Below, one piece after another: positions 45,396-57,444 of a stretch of 64,000 nt of DNA. Origin of the DNA: Amoebophrya sp. A120 (taxonomy: Eukaryota; Sar; Dinophyceae; Syndiniales; Amoebophryaceae); NCBI GenBank assembly GCA_905178155.1, contig CAJINV010000010.1, positions 2,872,587 through 2,936,586 of the forward strand, read 5' to 3'. Position numbers and translations under genes: made by a program. Under the pieces are notes generated by a model. It worked only from the letters and a program-made list of their open reading frames with translations. It searched no databases and was not told the origin of the DNA. Every line of letters begins with the position of its first letter. Within the stretch, counting starts at the first letter, position 1.

Positions 45396-48300
45396 TCATC
45401 CACAAGATGAAGGTGCCGGGAAATACTGAATACCAAGGTGATTGTAACTCTCTGCACCGAAGCATACACTTTTCCAAGCGTCGAATTTTTGACTGTTCGT
45501 TGCCAAGGAGCGCGGGGCGATTTGGTAGGCTGCGGCTACTGATGCTCCGGGGGATGAGCCGGGGGCAGCATCTACCTGATCTTCGAACGGGTCCGGGACG
45601 GGCTGGAAGTAGATTGTGGAATTCTCTTTCACGATATCACAAGAAAAACAAGCGTTATTTCATCACAGATTGCAGTCATTCATCACAAATGTAGCTCATT
45701 ACGAATGCTATGGATGACAAATTCTGGCATGTTTTGTGATGCATGGCTGCATCACAGAAGATTCCGTATAACGTTATACATTTTTTCCTGTGGTACACGA
45801 TCTCGCGCAGTTTGCCCTTCCAGTAGTCGTGAATGTAGGTTTTTCGCATTGCTGTCAAGGTCACAGAGGGTGTCTTGATCATGGTCGAGTGGTCGGGAGG
45901 ATGCATGTTGTAGTTTCTGGGAAACTTAACCTTCAGCTCATCCTGGTAGAATTTCTTCAGTATCCAACTGGGAAGAAAACTAGTAGCATATCACATGTGT
46001 AGATGTTGCAAAAGTGAATACTAGAAGTACACAATGAAGAACTCTTTCTTGCACCATCATGTCTCGAGCAGAAAAATGCTACATGGGGTATCCCAGGGCA
46101 GATCTTTCTGTTTTTCTGCTGCTTTCTGCATTTTCTTTTTCCAAATGTGGAGATATGCTAGCTTTTTTCTTCTGTGCGATATTTAGTGCTATATTTGCGA
46201 AGCCCTCCGCTTTCCCAAAATCGTTCGCCTCGTACAGCTCCTCCGCTTTGAATTATGCCCTGCAAGAGGATGAAAAGCATCGCAATAGTGGAAACTGCAT
46301 GGCAAATTTTCCCAGCATGATGAAGTATTGAATTTGCAATGCGGATTTACGTCCAGAATAAGACCTGTAATGCATACCTGCAACTACAACGACAAGTACG
46401 ATACTTTTGCAATGCATGAGAATCCGTTAGCAACGATTCCCATGATGGCGGCGTATTCTTCGCAGTGGTCCGATAATCTCCTCACATGTTCAAAATCGGC
46501 CATCCTTCCCGTACTACTTGTGAGGAACGGGCGCAGCAGTGTCATCACTTGCGTCGCCTCGGTACGGTTATTTTCCGCAATGGACGCAAGCAGGGATTTT
46601 TTCAGCGTCGCCCGCCTTTCGCCGTTCAAGACCGCCTCCAGCGCGAGCACATTCATGCACAGGTGCGCGTATCCCAGCAGGGCGTCCAGCATTCGGGGGT
46701 CGATTTCGGGAAAAAGATCTTGGATCGCCTTCACCGACAGGCGGCCATTAAACTCGACCAGAAACTCGTAGAGCGCATGGGCCTCTTTCGCGTGCTGCAG
46801 TGCGGTCTCCAGGTCCTTTTGGTCGAAGAGTTTAGCAGATTGTATTGCCGTTTGCCCGGCAGAAGATGACCCAGCACCCGAAGCTGGGGAAGATGCCCAC
46901 CCGCCGGCGGCTCCAGACGCCGCGAATACAACTTCACCCATCCCTCCCTCCATTGCTGGCGGCCCGCCGCTGGCAGTGAAAGAGCTGCTAGAATATGTGG
47001 TGGATCCGGCAGCGACCTTCTGCACGGTGAAGTATCCTGTGCAAAAATATCGTACTCGTACCAATGCAAGTCTTGCATTACAAATCTCGTTTCCAAGGCA
47101 GTTCCGCATTACAAATTTTATTCTTCATGCTGAGGAAATTTGTAATGCATTTATACGAGTACGATACTTTTGCAGTTCATATGAAGCCACACACTGCGAG
47201 CTTCGCGGCTGCGATGGAGAGCCCCGTCATGATGATCTCGAAGTGGCAGATATCACAGGAAAAAGCGTTAGCGTCAACAGAACTTGTGAAGATGCAGGAA
47301 CGCATCAGGGAGGAATGGCGCCTGAATTTGTATTGCATGGCATGCATTCTAGGCAAAATCTGTCATGCATAGCTGCAATCTCTGAAAACCGTTATACGTT
47401 AACACTTTTTTGTTTGATAGCAGATGTCCCGGAAATTCGTGAAGGTTTTCGGGTCGATGGGTTTGCGCTTGGTCGAAAACCCCGAGGCCCAACGAAGTAT
47501 CCAAGTAGAAAAAAACCCACCGGGTTGCAATGCGGAGCGCAAATAAGCTCATCTTGATCAACTTGTCACGCCGTATGTCTATACAGCACCCTCTCTTCAT
47601 TCATGATGCATGACCATGATTATGATATTATTTGCTGCTGGTGGCGCATGATGACCATTAGCTTTTTCCTGTCATGATGTGAAAGAAATATTGTAAGTAG
47701 GCTACTTCTCGTCTCCAACTGTCACTACACTGTATTTTTTTTCCTGATGGATACTGAGCAAGGGAACTCTGCTGATTTCCACGACAGCACCAGAGGAGGA
47801 CGCGGTACTCGCGGTCTCCCTGTTTCTCCGGCCTGCCGATGTCGGAGATTCATCTGGATCCGGTAATGGACGGGGCGAGGGGACCACCTCACGCCGCTTA
47901 CCTCGGCTTGACCCAAGATCTGCGATACTGGTTGAGGACACTTGATTGGTAGCTTCACACAGGTCCATCAAGAAGTATAGCGTTCTCAAACGTTTACATT
48001 GATCACAGTGACGATGATTTCTTGGTGATTTGTCATGCAGATGAACCTGCGTCACATTCCGCGCTGCACGAGCATGATCAAGCTACTCCGCATGCTAAGT
48101 TCTTTCCAGTGCGCTCAACAAGATGGAAATTCGCCGCGAATTTGTCATGCAGGAAGCGCAAGGTTTTGGTTTTCCCTGTTGCGGTTTGTGATCTTCAATG
48201 TAGGAACAACGTTTGAGAACGCCATAAGGAAAACAGGTCCTGGAGATACGCATGGCCGTGGAACGCGATTTGCTCTGCATTCAAAAGTATGCATTGCGAA

Positions 48301-48755
48301 TATGATGTCTGAGCCTGGATCTGGAAGAATTTCTCATGCGGGGTAAGTAACTAGGCACTGATATGGAGCGTACTTCTCATCAAATAAACCTACGATGCTT
48401 TGCGAAGCCATCATCTATCTGTTCCAGGAAATGCATGACAGACAAAGTGGTCCTGGTCACTCTACTTCCAGACTTCTGGTGCCCAGGGCCAGACATAAAG
48501 AATAAAATTGTACTTGCATTTGATAGACAACGAAGCCTCCGGGTCACGCAGGGCCCGGACAAACTGCTTCCGGTTGGCCGAGGCCTTCAGCAGCGGCTGC
48601 TTGTTTCGAGCTGGAATGAAGTCATGAAAGGCGATCGCCGTGCTGGGCTCGGGAAACGGGACCGGGATGGGGTGAATTAAGTTGACCACGGGAGAAGCTG
48701 TGCCCGGGGTGGGGGTGGAGGTGGTCGCACTCGCACGACGACTAGCTGCTGACAT
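45396..48755 (-). CDS. BRO1-domain protein (BROX/ALIX-like)
   Basis: Nine exons join to 606 residues: 48526-48755, 48227-48287, 47754-47975, 47420-47497, 47182-47250, 46419-47032, 46083-46253, 45796-45967, 45396-45634. Seven introns are introner elements and one (45968-46082) is GT-AG. From ATG at 48755 a Pro/Ser/Thr-rich start leads to KQFVRALRDPEASLSNAEQI and DLFSLMDLCEATNQ. Next come FRDICHFEIIMTGLSIAAAK, a helical core (ALQHAKEAHALYEFLVEF, LLGYAHLCMNVLALEAVL, FEHVRRLSDHCEEYAAIMG, KAEELYEANDFGKAEGFANI) and ENSTIYFQPVPD. The helical repeat layout and the ENxxIYxxxVP end resemble BRO1 domains, which bind ESCRT-III in membrane scission. The match is by memory and moderate. The donor of intron 45968-46082 could instead be at 46235 in the same phase. 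Confidence 0.75.
45635..45795. mobile_element. Introner element, family H
   Basis: 161 bp, TATCACAAGAAAAACAAGCG to TTTTCCTGTGGTA, exact flank CACGA. Removal joins GKLREIV to KENSTIYF. Confidence 0.93.
46254..46418. mobile_element. Introner element, family B
   Basis: 165 bp, TATGCCCTGCAAGAGG to GCAATGCATG, flanks TGAAT and AGAAT (4 of 5). The final base is G instead of A. Confidence 0.88.
47033..47181. mobile_element. Introner element, family B
   Basis: 149 bp, TATCCTGTGCAAAAATATCG to CAGTTCATA, exact flank TGAAG. Confidence 0.94.
47251..47419. mobile_element. Introner element, family H
   Basis: 169 bp, TATCACAGGAAAAAGCGTT to TTGTTTGATA, exact flank GCAGA. Confidence 0.94.
47498..47753. mobile_element. 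Diverged introner element, family E-like
   Basis: 256 bp, start TATCCAAGTAGAAAAAAACCC, end TTTTTTTTCCTGATGGATA, flanks CGAAG and CTGAG (3 of 5). It is over twice the length of other E copies. Removal joins VPLLS to WASGFSTKRKPID in frame; without it this would look like two separate genes. Confidence 0.78.
47976..48226. mobile_element. Introner element, family G
   Basis: 251 bp, TATAGCGTTCTCAAACG to CGTTTGAGAACGCCATA, flanks AGAAG and AGGAA (4 of 5). Confidence 0.92.
48288..48525. mobile_element. Degenerate introner element, family A-like
   Basis: 238 bp, start TATGCATTGCGAATATGATG, end TTGCATTTGATA. The terminal repeats carry indels (GTCTGAGCCTGGATCTGG against CCAGGGCCAGACATAAAG) and the flanks (AAAAG, GACAA) barely match. 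It looks like an old copy that still keeps frame. Confidence 0.75.
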
Positions 48756-51051
48756 GATGATGTCGCCAATGTATCAGTAAGAGGCTCGTATAATTAGTCA
48801 AAAAATTAGAAGAGACGTAGTAGTAGATCTAGATGTCTTTTCTTTGCGTGTTGCACGACAGTGATCACCGTGCGAAAATAAACCAAAGCGAGATCTCCTA
48901 AATTCAGTAAAAAAATATAAGTGCGTCGTTTTTCATTTCCCCGCCATTGTCGAGTAGTAGGAAAATCGAAACTACTGTTGCTCTGCCTTCTATATTTGAT
49001 GTGCAATTCCATCTTCCCCGCCAACGTTCAACAGCAGCTGCTGCGGCCGTGCGATGCCAAACTGCAATCGAGCCGATTTTTTTCTCAATTCCTAATCTTC
49101 GTGAAGTCAGGATCGTAGCTGTACAAACCAGCGTTGTCATGCGACGCCCGTCGCGCAGGACCAAATCGTGACAGGCAAGAAGACCCAAGAACTGCTGCTC
49201 TGCAATACTGTTCAAACGACTCGACTCTCATTCACATTTGTCAAGATCTTAGAGCGGTGCATTCCGAGCACGACGTTGTGCTGTGTAAATAGCAGAAGCA
49301 CGACGAAGACGAACTACTTCGCAGATGCAAGGCCACTAGAACTACTTCGAGGAAAATTCGGAAACTGCAAGGCCACTTCTAGGCCGCACACACGAAGGCC
49401 GAAGTTTAAAGACTTCTTCTGGTGTTGGTTCCTCCGTGTCAATCGAATCTTTTTGTTGCTGGTGCCATAGTATCTATTAATGGAAAATCGCGCTCAGTCG
49501 TACAGTAATTCGGGAATGCTAGAATTTTTTGATTTCGCTTACAGTCCAAATAATAAAATGGCAACGCAATATTTATTCATTTTTCTTCCTTTTTTTTTCT
49601 TGGTTTCGTTCCTTCGTGTTCTTCAAGCGCAGCTGTGATGTTCATGTTCGTGCTGAGCGCTGTATAAGCAATTTGACTTCGTCACCGTCATCTTCACCCA
49701 CGGACTGGCGCTCTCCTGTGCGCCGCTCCGCTGCGTTGTAAATTTCATCGGTTGATCTTGATGACTTTGAAGACGGAGTAAAGTTGTCTACCTCGACGTT
49801 CAACGGAAGGAACGGACTGAAACAGAGGACTAGTGCATCTCGAGGATCACAAGTTCGAGTCAGATCGGAAACAATTTTCTCCGTCTCGGAAACTGAAGCC
49901 CCTACTTTTACAACGCTCATAGTCAAAAACAAAAAAATGCTAGGTGAGACAATAACAAACACAAAAATAAAAAGTAACTCTTTTATAAAGCAAGTTTCGT
50001 AGTAAAGGTCAAGTAGATAGTAGTATATTCTTCAATTCACAAGAGTAGGAAGTGTCAAGCCAACATTCAATTTCAAGTCTCAAAAATAATAGAAGCAATG
50101 ACAAAACATGACGTGAAGCTACAGAAATACTAGGACAGATGAAAGATTAATGTACGTGGTGGTGCAGAGCCAGAGTTGTTGCAATTTTGAACCTCAATCA
50201 ATATGATGTTATTTGAAAAAAGACCGCGTGAAGTTACAATTTGCGTGCTTAAAAATGTGAAAAGCTTTGCTCCTGTTTAAAGTGGAAAATGCGAGCTGTA
50301 GCGTTTCTCGAAAATGTAAACTCAAGAGCAATAGAAACGGATGGCGAGCAAGTGCGATGAAGCTGATTAAAGTCGTTGCAAGAAAATGGAGATGTTGTAA
50401 TTGAACAAGTTGTGAAAAAAATACAATGAAAATGGTTCGCCTCGTCGACTGGCACTGGGAACTTCAACGAAAGAAAAGTAAAAAAACTCCAACCTCCCAA
50501 ATGCTAGAGTTACAAATTTGTTCTGAAGAGCATCAAGCATCAGTTCGGTGCTGTTACTCAAACCGACAAAATTGAAAATTAGCGCTGGCAGCTCCTTTCG
50601 TGTGATTGCACTGGGCAGTTCGAAAAAAATCGCGCTCATGATCGTGAGGTCCGGAAAAAGTAGCTTAGTGGAAACAAATGCTCTGCTTTGGGCGGCAGCC
50701 CGTTATTTAAGCGTCTTTATTGTTCAACGCCGCGTGCTCCAGTTCATCTCTATGCACGCGAAACAAATAGAGAAAAAAAAAAAAACGTTGCGCTACATAG
50801 GTGCCCTCGACGTATCGTGAGTCCATGTAGGACGACCGCTGTCCGTAGTATGGACTTGGCTACAACCCCGCCCGAAGGTTCCAACTACAAGCACTATCCT
50901 CGCGAACGAGTTCTTGGTCAAGTACATCACGAAAAAGGCCTCTGTCTGGCAGAGACACTGCGACGACATGCCGGTAGCGGATTTGATGGAGGGCACTTTC
51001 CCGCCTTCCCGCTTCGACAGGCAAGGCAACGCCTTCGTCCCGCTTTCACAG
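48756..51051. other. Gene-poor stretch
   Basis: About 2.3 kb upstream of the BRO1-domain gene. The only ORF of note runs on the minus strand from ATG at 49920 to 49642 (MSVVKVGASVSETEKIVSDL onward, about 93 residues); it has no recognisable domain and may be chance. No introner element was seen. Confidence 0.45.
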
Positions 51052-51597
51052 TTAAGGAGCAACGGGCCCGTCGCCTTGGTGTTCACTCTCAGCACCTGGC
51101 TCTCCGCCGTCTTGCAGGAACGAGCGGGACCCGCCCCACGTGGGCTGCAGCCCTTGTCCTGGTGGCAAACTCGACACAACAGGAAAACCGCTGACGCTTG
51201 GACCGAAAGGACCTCCCGAAACTTGTGGCGTCGACGAAAAACCACTGCTGGCGCTGAGGCTGCTGTAGCTCCTTGTGGGGCCCGCCTGCGCTTGTCCCGG
51301 CGCCGAAAAGGCATAAGGAGAAGCTTGGGATGCAACAGACCGCGGCCGGGAAGCGAGCTGTGCAGGGGGCAGCGGTAACAAACTGGACCCGGGGTGCACC
51401 AATGAGCCACTGCTGCCGGGGGTCTGTGTTCCCGACGAAATAGGAATAGGGCCGACAACGGATGAATCACTTCGACGGCTCGCCCCGCCGAAGACGGTGC
51501 GCAAACTTGCTCCAGGCGCGGAACTGCGGCTCGACGAAGAACCACTGCTGGCGCTGGGGCCGAGGCTCCCACTGAAACCTGCTCCAGAACCAGTCAT
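51052..51597 (-). CDS. Possible Ser/Gly/Pro-rich low-complexity protein
   Basis: ORF from ATG at 51597, about 181 residues, dominated by Ser, Gly and Pro (SGSLGPSASSGSSSSRSSAP). A related short DNA unit recurs at about 51233 and 51534 (ACCACTGCTGGCGCTG), so part of it arose by internal duplication. The composition resembles the N-terminus of the kinase at 53779-55836. Function unknown; it may be a gene fragment. Confidence 0.35.
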   Translation of the reverse strand: MTGSGAGFSGSLGPSASSGSSSSRSSAPGASLRTVFGGASRRSDSSVVGPIPISSGTQTPGSSGSLVHPGSSLLPLPPAQLASRPRSVASQASPYAFSAPGQAQAGPTRSYSSLSASSGFSSTPQVSGGPFGPSVSGFPVVSSLPPGQGLQPTWGGSRSFLQDGGEPGAESEHQGDGPVAP

Positions 51598-52152
51598 GAA
51601 AGTGCGGGCGAGAAGCTGGACGGGTTGTGAATTTGAAACCACACCACGCAGACGGGAGACGGCCCCCGGCCCCTATGGAAATTGCAAACACACTCGAGAC
51701 AGACACCCCATCCGCTGCGCAAGCGCGGCCGGGTCGGCGCAAAGATATTCAAACGGGACGGAATTCTTGGGAGTTCTGCCCCCGTCTTTTTGGGGCCTGC
51801 TCTCCCCCTCTCCCAGTTCGACGAAAAACACAAATCATAGTAGCTCGGATTCTCGGCCCTTTTTGTGCCTGCCCGTCTGCAATTTTGGTGGGTGCCGAGC
51901 AGGGCGACCCGCTCTATAGAAGTGGGCGCCCACCCAGCGCCAACACCTACGAGGCGACGCGACAAAATGATGAGGCGCACTCCCGGTTTCAGTAGGTGCT
52001 GCTGCACCAGGTGCTACGGCGGTCGGGAAGGCGTCAAACAACCACCCCGGCACCGTGGCCATGGTCGCGCTGCCAGCGCTGGCGCTGTCAATGCATGAAA
52101 TGCCAGTCGTAGTCGCATCCGACGTGGCCCTAAAATACATGTATGCAGCTAA

Positions 52153-52207
52153 GAGTCTCGGAGCCTTGTAGCAAGCTTCCGAAGCTTGCTACAAGGCTCC
52201 GAGACTC
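52153..52207. repeat. 55-bp perfect palindrome
   Basis: Two 27-bp arms (GAGTCTCGGAGCCTTGTAGC continuing to AAGCTTC, and the exact complement) flank a single C. Part of one arm (GCTACAAGGCTC) recurs at 52214-52225, followed by a second small palindrome (GAAGCTTAGCTTC). Confidence 0.95.
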
Positions 52208-52565
52208 CAATGTTGCTACAAGGCTCACACACGAAGCTTAGCTTCGTAATATGACATTGGCTCTAATGTTGAATAAAGTACTTTCTTCTCGAAGATCCAT
52301 CATGCCCCTGCAAATGTGGGTCCCACTCCCATGCCCAGGTGGGAGACAGACAACGAAACGAATAGCGGCACGAGAGAACATACGAAGGGGACGGCTGGGA
52401 AGCTCTACGCCGACGGCCAGGAGAGCGAGAGGAACATCTCGCTGCGCACTAGCAACAGAAGCTTCCAGTATGGCTACTTACAGAAAAAGACATACGCAAG
52501 CAACCCAGCGCGCGGCCCTACAAAGAAAACAAGGGAAGCGCTAGCGGGCTCGGCGGTTTGACCAG

Positions 52566-52620
52566 ATACAAGGGGACACGCCCAACTACACTTTAAGTGG
52601 TGCGCGTATCCCCCTGTAGC
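52566..52620. repeat. Imperfect inverted repeat
   Basis: TACAAGGGGACACGCCC near 52566 pairs, with mismatches, with GCGCGTATCCCCCTGTA ending near 52618. It lies in the same GC-rich region as the large palindrome. Confidence 0.6.
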
Positions 52621-53778
52621 GCTTCGCGCTTCATGATCCTCGCTAGACGAAAAACAGCGCTGGAGGGTCAAGTGAACATCATACGTTGGCGCCAGCCTAT
52701 CGAACCAAAACCACGAGCAACAAGAGCAGAGGCAAACAGAGTCAGATCATGGGGGAAAGGCATCGGCGAGATGACGGCACCACGAGGGCAGTCAGAGTTT
52801 TTGGGGGCGGCCCAGTCGAAAAGAGGCAGATGGCCACCCGTCGAACAAAACGGGGCTGATACAATACGCACCAGAAAAAAACAACACATCGCAACCGCCG
52901 GCCCACAGTGGTGCCACGGCTGCCGAGGCGCCGCCGCTCCCTTACTCAGTGCCAGGTAGGACGGGGTCGGAGGGCCCGCGCCACCCCTTCGGGGGCTCTT
53001 AGTATGCTTACCCGGTGCCACAGCCCACACTACAAGCGCCTGGGCTGGCGCGGCTTTGCGGCAACTGACAGAAGGCAAGGAACACAACACAGTGCCCGGC
53101 TCGGCGAAACATCTTTCGGGCTACGGGGTCAGGCCCAGCCCCAGCCAATCCTTCCTACCACGATAAAAGGCGCACGCGCCGGGCCCTTGGATCCAGCCAG
53201 AACTGCAAAGCGCTGCCTTCTACTCCGAAACCCCCAACAAGCCGCCCCACTTTAGTGGATGTGGCGTGCTGTCCAGTAGATGAAAAAACGAACCCGCTCC
53301 ATACGTTTTTTAGATAAATGCTCTGGATTTTCGGGTCGTTTTTGGGAATTGTATAATCGCCCGCCGAAAAAACGCGGCCCCATTTAGATCCTGGCACGCG
53401 AAGGGGTTTTCCAGACCTGGGACTCTCGTCTGTGTCCGCGCGCGCCTGTCGTAAGGAAAAGTCCCCCCTTCCCCGCCCATATTCTAAAGGCGGCCTCTCT
53501 TTCGCAATTTGCGTACGCAAGTCGCCTTGCATTGCTACCGGGCAAAAGACGCACGCGCGGCCTACTTTGCGAGCAATCTGTAGCGCTGCTTCGATTTCTG
53601 GCACCAGTCAGTGCAGTTGTGGGCTCCTCTAATCCTAAAGTCGCAACGCCTTGCCACGCCAGACAGGATTCGAATCCGCATCCCTTTCCTTCTGGCATGG
53701 CAATTTGATATAATTCGTGGGCGCAAATCATGCTACATAAGTCCCGCTTTGCGGTTGGGGACGGGGGGTTTTTCAGTT

Positions 53779-55836
53779 TCATAGCTTCGCGATGTATTTT
53801 GGCTGCGGCGCGTCCTTCCCTCTTGTCGTCTTCAACAGCTTGCTTGCTGCGAGGTAGGGTAGCCCCTTGCTCGAGAGCTCGATTGGATCAGAAATGTAAT
53901 TTGTGTAGAACATCTCGTCGCCCAGGTTCTCCTTGGCAATCAGCAGGCTGGACCCGAAGTTGTTGCGTAAAGCCTCCGGCTCACCAAAAAGCTCAGCCAG
54001 CGTTCGCGCAGCCGCGTAAAGATCGAATGGCGGCCCGAACTGCGGCGTGTAGTCGTGGAGCGGCGTGGAGCGGAAGTCATGACCGTCGGCCCGATACCGT
54101 AAGACTGGGTTAAAGAAAACAGCGGTTCCGGCAATGTCGCGGCTCAGATCGATGCCAAACATGACCGGCATCTTGTCATCTTCGACGGCAACAAAAGAGG
54201 ACAAGCCAAAATCAAAGAGCTTCACCTGTCGATACGTCGGATGCCCGCTGCTGATCACAAAGCCCATGTTCGACAATTTGATGTCGTTGTGCACAAAGCC
54301 GAGCGGGAAAAAGTCATCAAAAAAGTGTGCGTACAGGTTTTTCGCAAGATCTCCGGCGACAGACAAGGCCCCCTCAATTTGCTTGCTGCGTCGCTGTTCT
54401 TCGTCTTGGGACTCTTTCCCTTTGAGCTCAACCGCGATTTCCAGCTCTTCGACGAAAAATCCAAAAACCGTGTGAGTAGGGGTCAATGCGTATCCTACAG
54501 AAAAAAGGCCAAAAACGTAGCGCAACTGCAAAAAAAAATACAAGGCGAGTACAAGCTTCTTCGATAGTCTTCAACAAAAAATACAAAGAGGACTTTTCCG
54601 TCTTGTCTGCCTCACACTACTACACCCTCGACGCTCTCCTGTCGCAGGCATAGATTTTTCTGCCACTGCATTTTTGCATTGACATGAAATGCGACACGCT
54701 AGCTTTTTTCTGAAAGATACTTGGCCTGGTGAGACCACTTTCGCGTTCTGCAGTGCTGCGAGATGCTGGTCGTCGACATACTGCGACACCATAACTCGAT
54801 GCACGTGAGCAACCGAATCGGGAACAGCCGCTGTTAGTACCAAGTTAAACACGATTTCCGTGAAGGCTTCGTCTCCACACACATGAGGTTGAGGCGCCTG
54901 CTTTTGTAAATGCTCGGGCAGCGCATCGACAAAGTGCGGACACGCAATCATCTTCACAACTTGACGCTGCCTCGTCCCGTCTTGCTTTTGGTTCTTCAGT
55001 TCATACGCAGCTCCAAAAGTGCCCGCCCCCAATCGCTTGCCCAATGTCGAGTAAATTTTGCTTCCCGCGGTCTGCATATTCAGCCCGGGGTAATAAATAT
55101 ATTGCCCCTCGAAATCCGCAACGGTCTTGGCGTTGGCGTTCTTGTATCCTTGTAACTGGCTCACTTGTAACTGGCTCAGCTGACCTTCGACAAGTACGGA
55201 GTCAAGTTTTGTGTCCCAGAAGTTCAAACGAGCTTCCTTGCCGGCGACCCCAGGAGGCAAGCCTACTGGCCCTTTTGCAGCTTCGGCGGTAATCTTTTCA
55301 AAGGTTTTCGGCCCCTTTTTTTCCATCGACCTCAGTGTGTCCTTCGTTTTCTGCTTCATCACCGTATACAACTCGTACTCGCCTTGCTTCTTTCCCACCG
55401 AGGCACTGTCGAACAAAGCCTGCGTAAACCACTTTGCCTGGCCTGACCCACGATCACCGGCATGCCAACTTGCAACCCCTCGGGGGGCGGGCGCCATCAT
55501 GGCAAGGGGTAAGTGGCCCATGACCGCCGCTGGTGCTGATGCTCTTCCTTGAACAAACTGCCGAGGAACATTTGGCCCCGAATTCGAAGAACCGGACGGA
55601 TGAGAGCCATAAGCTGGTGGATATCCAGGTAAAGCAGTAGTACTTGCTCGAACAAGTTGTCGCTGCGACCCATCCGACGTTGGCAGCTGCACAGGCATCG
55701 ACACCGGACTCATTGTCCGTGGCGGGGCACTTCTGGGATCCAAGGGTTGAAAGGCTGCTGGATATCCATGTAGTACTAAACCACCAGCACTAGCCGACAT
55801 TGACCGCTGCAGAACCGGAGGCGGACGTGCTCCCAT
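53779..55836 (-). CDS. Protein kinase-like protein with HND catalytic motif
   Basis: Two exons (54721-55836 and 53779-54525) joined by a GT-AG intron give 620 residues. ATG at 55836 starts a long Pro/Ser/Ala-rich N-terminal region of about 200 residues. The kinase domain begins near residue 277 with LGKRLGAGTFGAAYEL (Gly-rich loop), then RQVVKMI (ATP-binding Lys). The catalytic loop reads GFVHNDIKLSN, where HND replaces the usual HRD; DFGLSSF is the magnesium-binding motif, GTAVFF the activation-segment end and PFDLYAAARTLAELF the F-helix Asp region. The key Lys, loop Asp, Asn and DFG Asp are all present, so it may be active. HND also occurs in some atypical and small-molecule kinases. It has no introner element. 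Confidence 0.85.
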
Positions 55837-57444
55837 GGGCGGGAGCGCCGCAGGCCAGCTCTCCAGTGTCGAAAATCCCGCGGCCCCAGCGGCCCCCGCG
55901 ATGTCGCTTCGATCTTTAATATAGACCGCTCACCTGTGTTGCCAACTTCGATGAAAGTGTGGCGGCCTATTCCTTATAAGTGCGACCGATGAAGAGGAGC
56001 ATTATACAGTGAGAGATGAAAAAGACTGCTTTTGTAGTACGACACGGCGCGGGGCGCGGGCGTGCCCGACTGTCGTCCAATTTCCCCCGGATCTCCTCAA
56101 AAGCCCGGACTATCAAGCATGCTCTAGAACGCCCGATATCATGCTGCTAGGGCGCACGGCGTGGGAGTTCGTGCACGAAAATCCGCTCGTTCTACTCAGG
56201 AAGAGAACCAGAGCGAGATATTGCAATGCATGAAAGTGGCCGAGAACATCAAACCTTACACCATCAAAACTACAAGTTGCGCACTTCTCCTGTTCGTCTA
56301 CTAGTTCAAAAGGATGCCACAATACATGACCTTGTCAACAGCAAAGGTGGCTGACATACTCTTCGCAATCCTCCGCAGCACACCCGTTCCCGTGCTCGTG
56401 GTTGAGAGGCCCGTCAACTGTTGTGTTGTCTTGGTTATATCAATTTTGAGGTGTACAAAAAGAAGGTGATAGGGCTAGAGGAAATCATTGCTTTTTGATG
56501 CACGACCACGCTCCCGCACTGCTCCACTTGCAAGATGAATCTTGTTGCCAATCTGACTTGCACTGTCCTGTGTGCCACGACCGCTAACACTATTCGGATT
56601 TGAGAAACAATCACAAATGAAATACATACAATTCCAATTCTCACAAGCCCGAGGCCTCCCAGTAGTTGAGGAGCTCTGGCGCTAGATCGCTAACACCTAG
56701 GCACAAAGTGGGACTGGAACGTTTCGGGGCTACGACAGACGAGAAACGAGACTATCACTATTCCGTTTCGCCTGCCGCTACAAAATGCTTGAGCTTTGAT
56801 CGATTTTCCTTCGTAAACCAACATGCACATGCTGTAGTTTTTTTAACTGTTACCTTCCGCAACGGGCAGCTTTCGATTTAGCGCCCCGGCGGCGTGATGA
56901 TGGTCATCCAACACTGCAGCTTCCTCATTTATAGCAATTGAAAAGTAAGCCCAGCACCCGAACCCAGCCACATAAAAAAAAATAAATAAGACCTATCTTG
57001 TGTACTTATTAAAGCGGTCCAGTAAAGATAGCAATCAAAGCAGTTGCCCTGCGGGCCTCCGTCTCGCACGAAACTCCATAGAAGCAGGAAGCTTCGGCTT
57101 AAGCTTCGGCTTCGGCATAATCGCACTGCCGCTTTCCCTTGTCGCTTCCTTCGTAACCATGCGACTGTAGCTTTTTTCGAGCTCGTACCTTCTCAGAGCT
57201 GCACGATAAAGAGTTCGCTACTTTGCCACAAGCAAAATGATGGGATGATGATGAAACTGAAGTACGCATACCAAAGATATATAATACTTCTCGTGTCTGG
57301 CTTTCGTCCGTACGGATGTCTCAATCTCCTGCAGAACTAGCATCAGTGTGAGTGAGTGTTATTAACGGACGCCGCGACAACAGAAGTCTTTAATTTCATG
57401 CTGCTCCTCCTCGTCTTTATCTGTGGGCCCACCTGAGGGTACTC
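55837..57444. other. Gene-poor stretch upstream of the kinase
   Basis: About 1.6 kb with no confident gene or introner element on either strand. Confidence 0.45.

Larger units (their letters stand above)
51598..53778. other. GC-rich region with inverted repeats, no confident gene
   Basis: About 2.2 kb with higher G+C than the flanking intergenic DNA and many overlapping ORFs on both strands, none with a clear product. It holds the palindrome at 52153-52207. A minus-strand ORF of 132 codons begins with an ATG at 53782, overlapping the kinase stop codon, and ends at 53384; it could be chance. Confidence 0.45.

Noticed and set aside
47420-47600. Separate gene starting with ATG at 47600 or 47552
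   Set aside because: The frame from these ATGs does not join the downstream exons. The other frame joins perfectly to the upstream exons once the element at 47498-47753 is removed, making one BRO1-domain gene.
50793-51572. Minus-strand ORF of 259 codons overlapping the Ser-rich ORF
   Set aside because: It does not start with ATG and its sequence looks like an alternative frame of the low-complexity repeat.
53600-53710. tRNA-like stretch around GGATTCGAATCCTG on the minus strand, near CCATGCCAGAAGG
   Set aside because: A T-loop-like sequence and a possible acceptor stem are present, but no cloverleaf with D and anticodon arms of normal length could be drawn.
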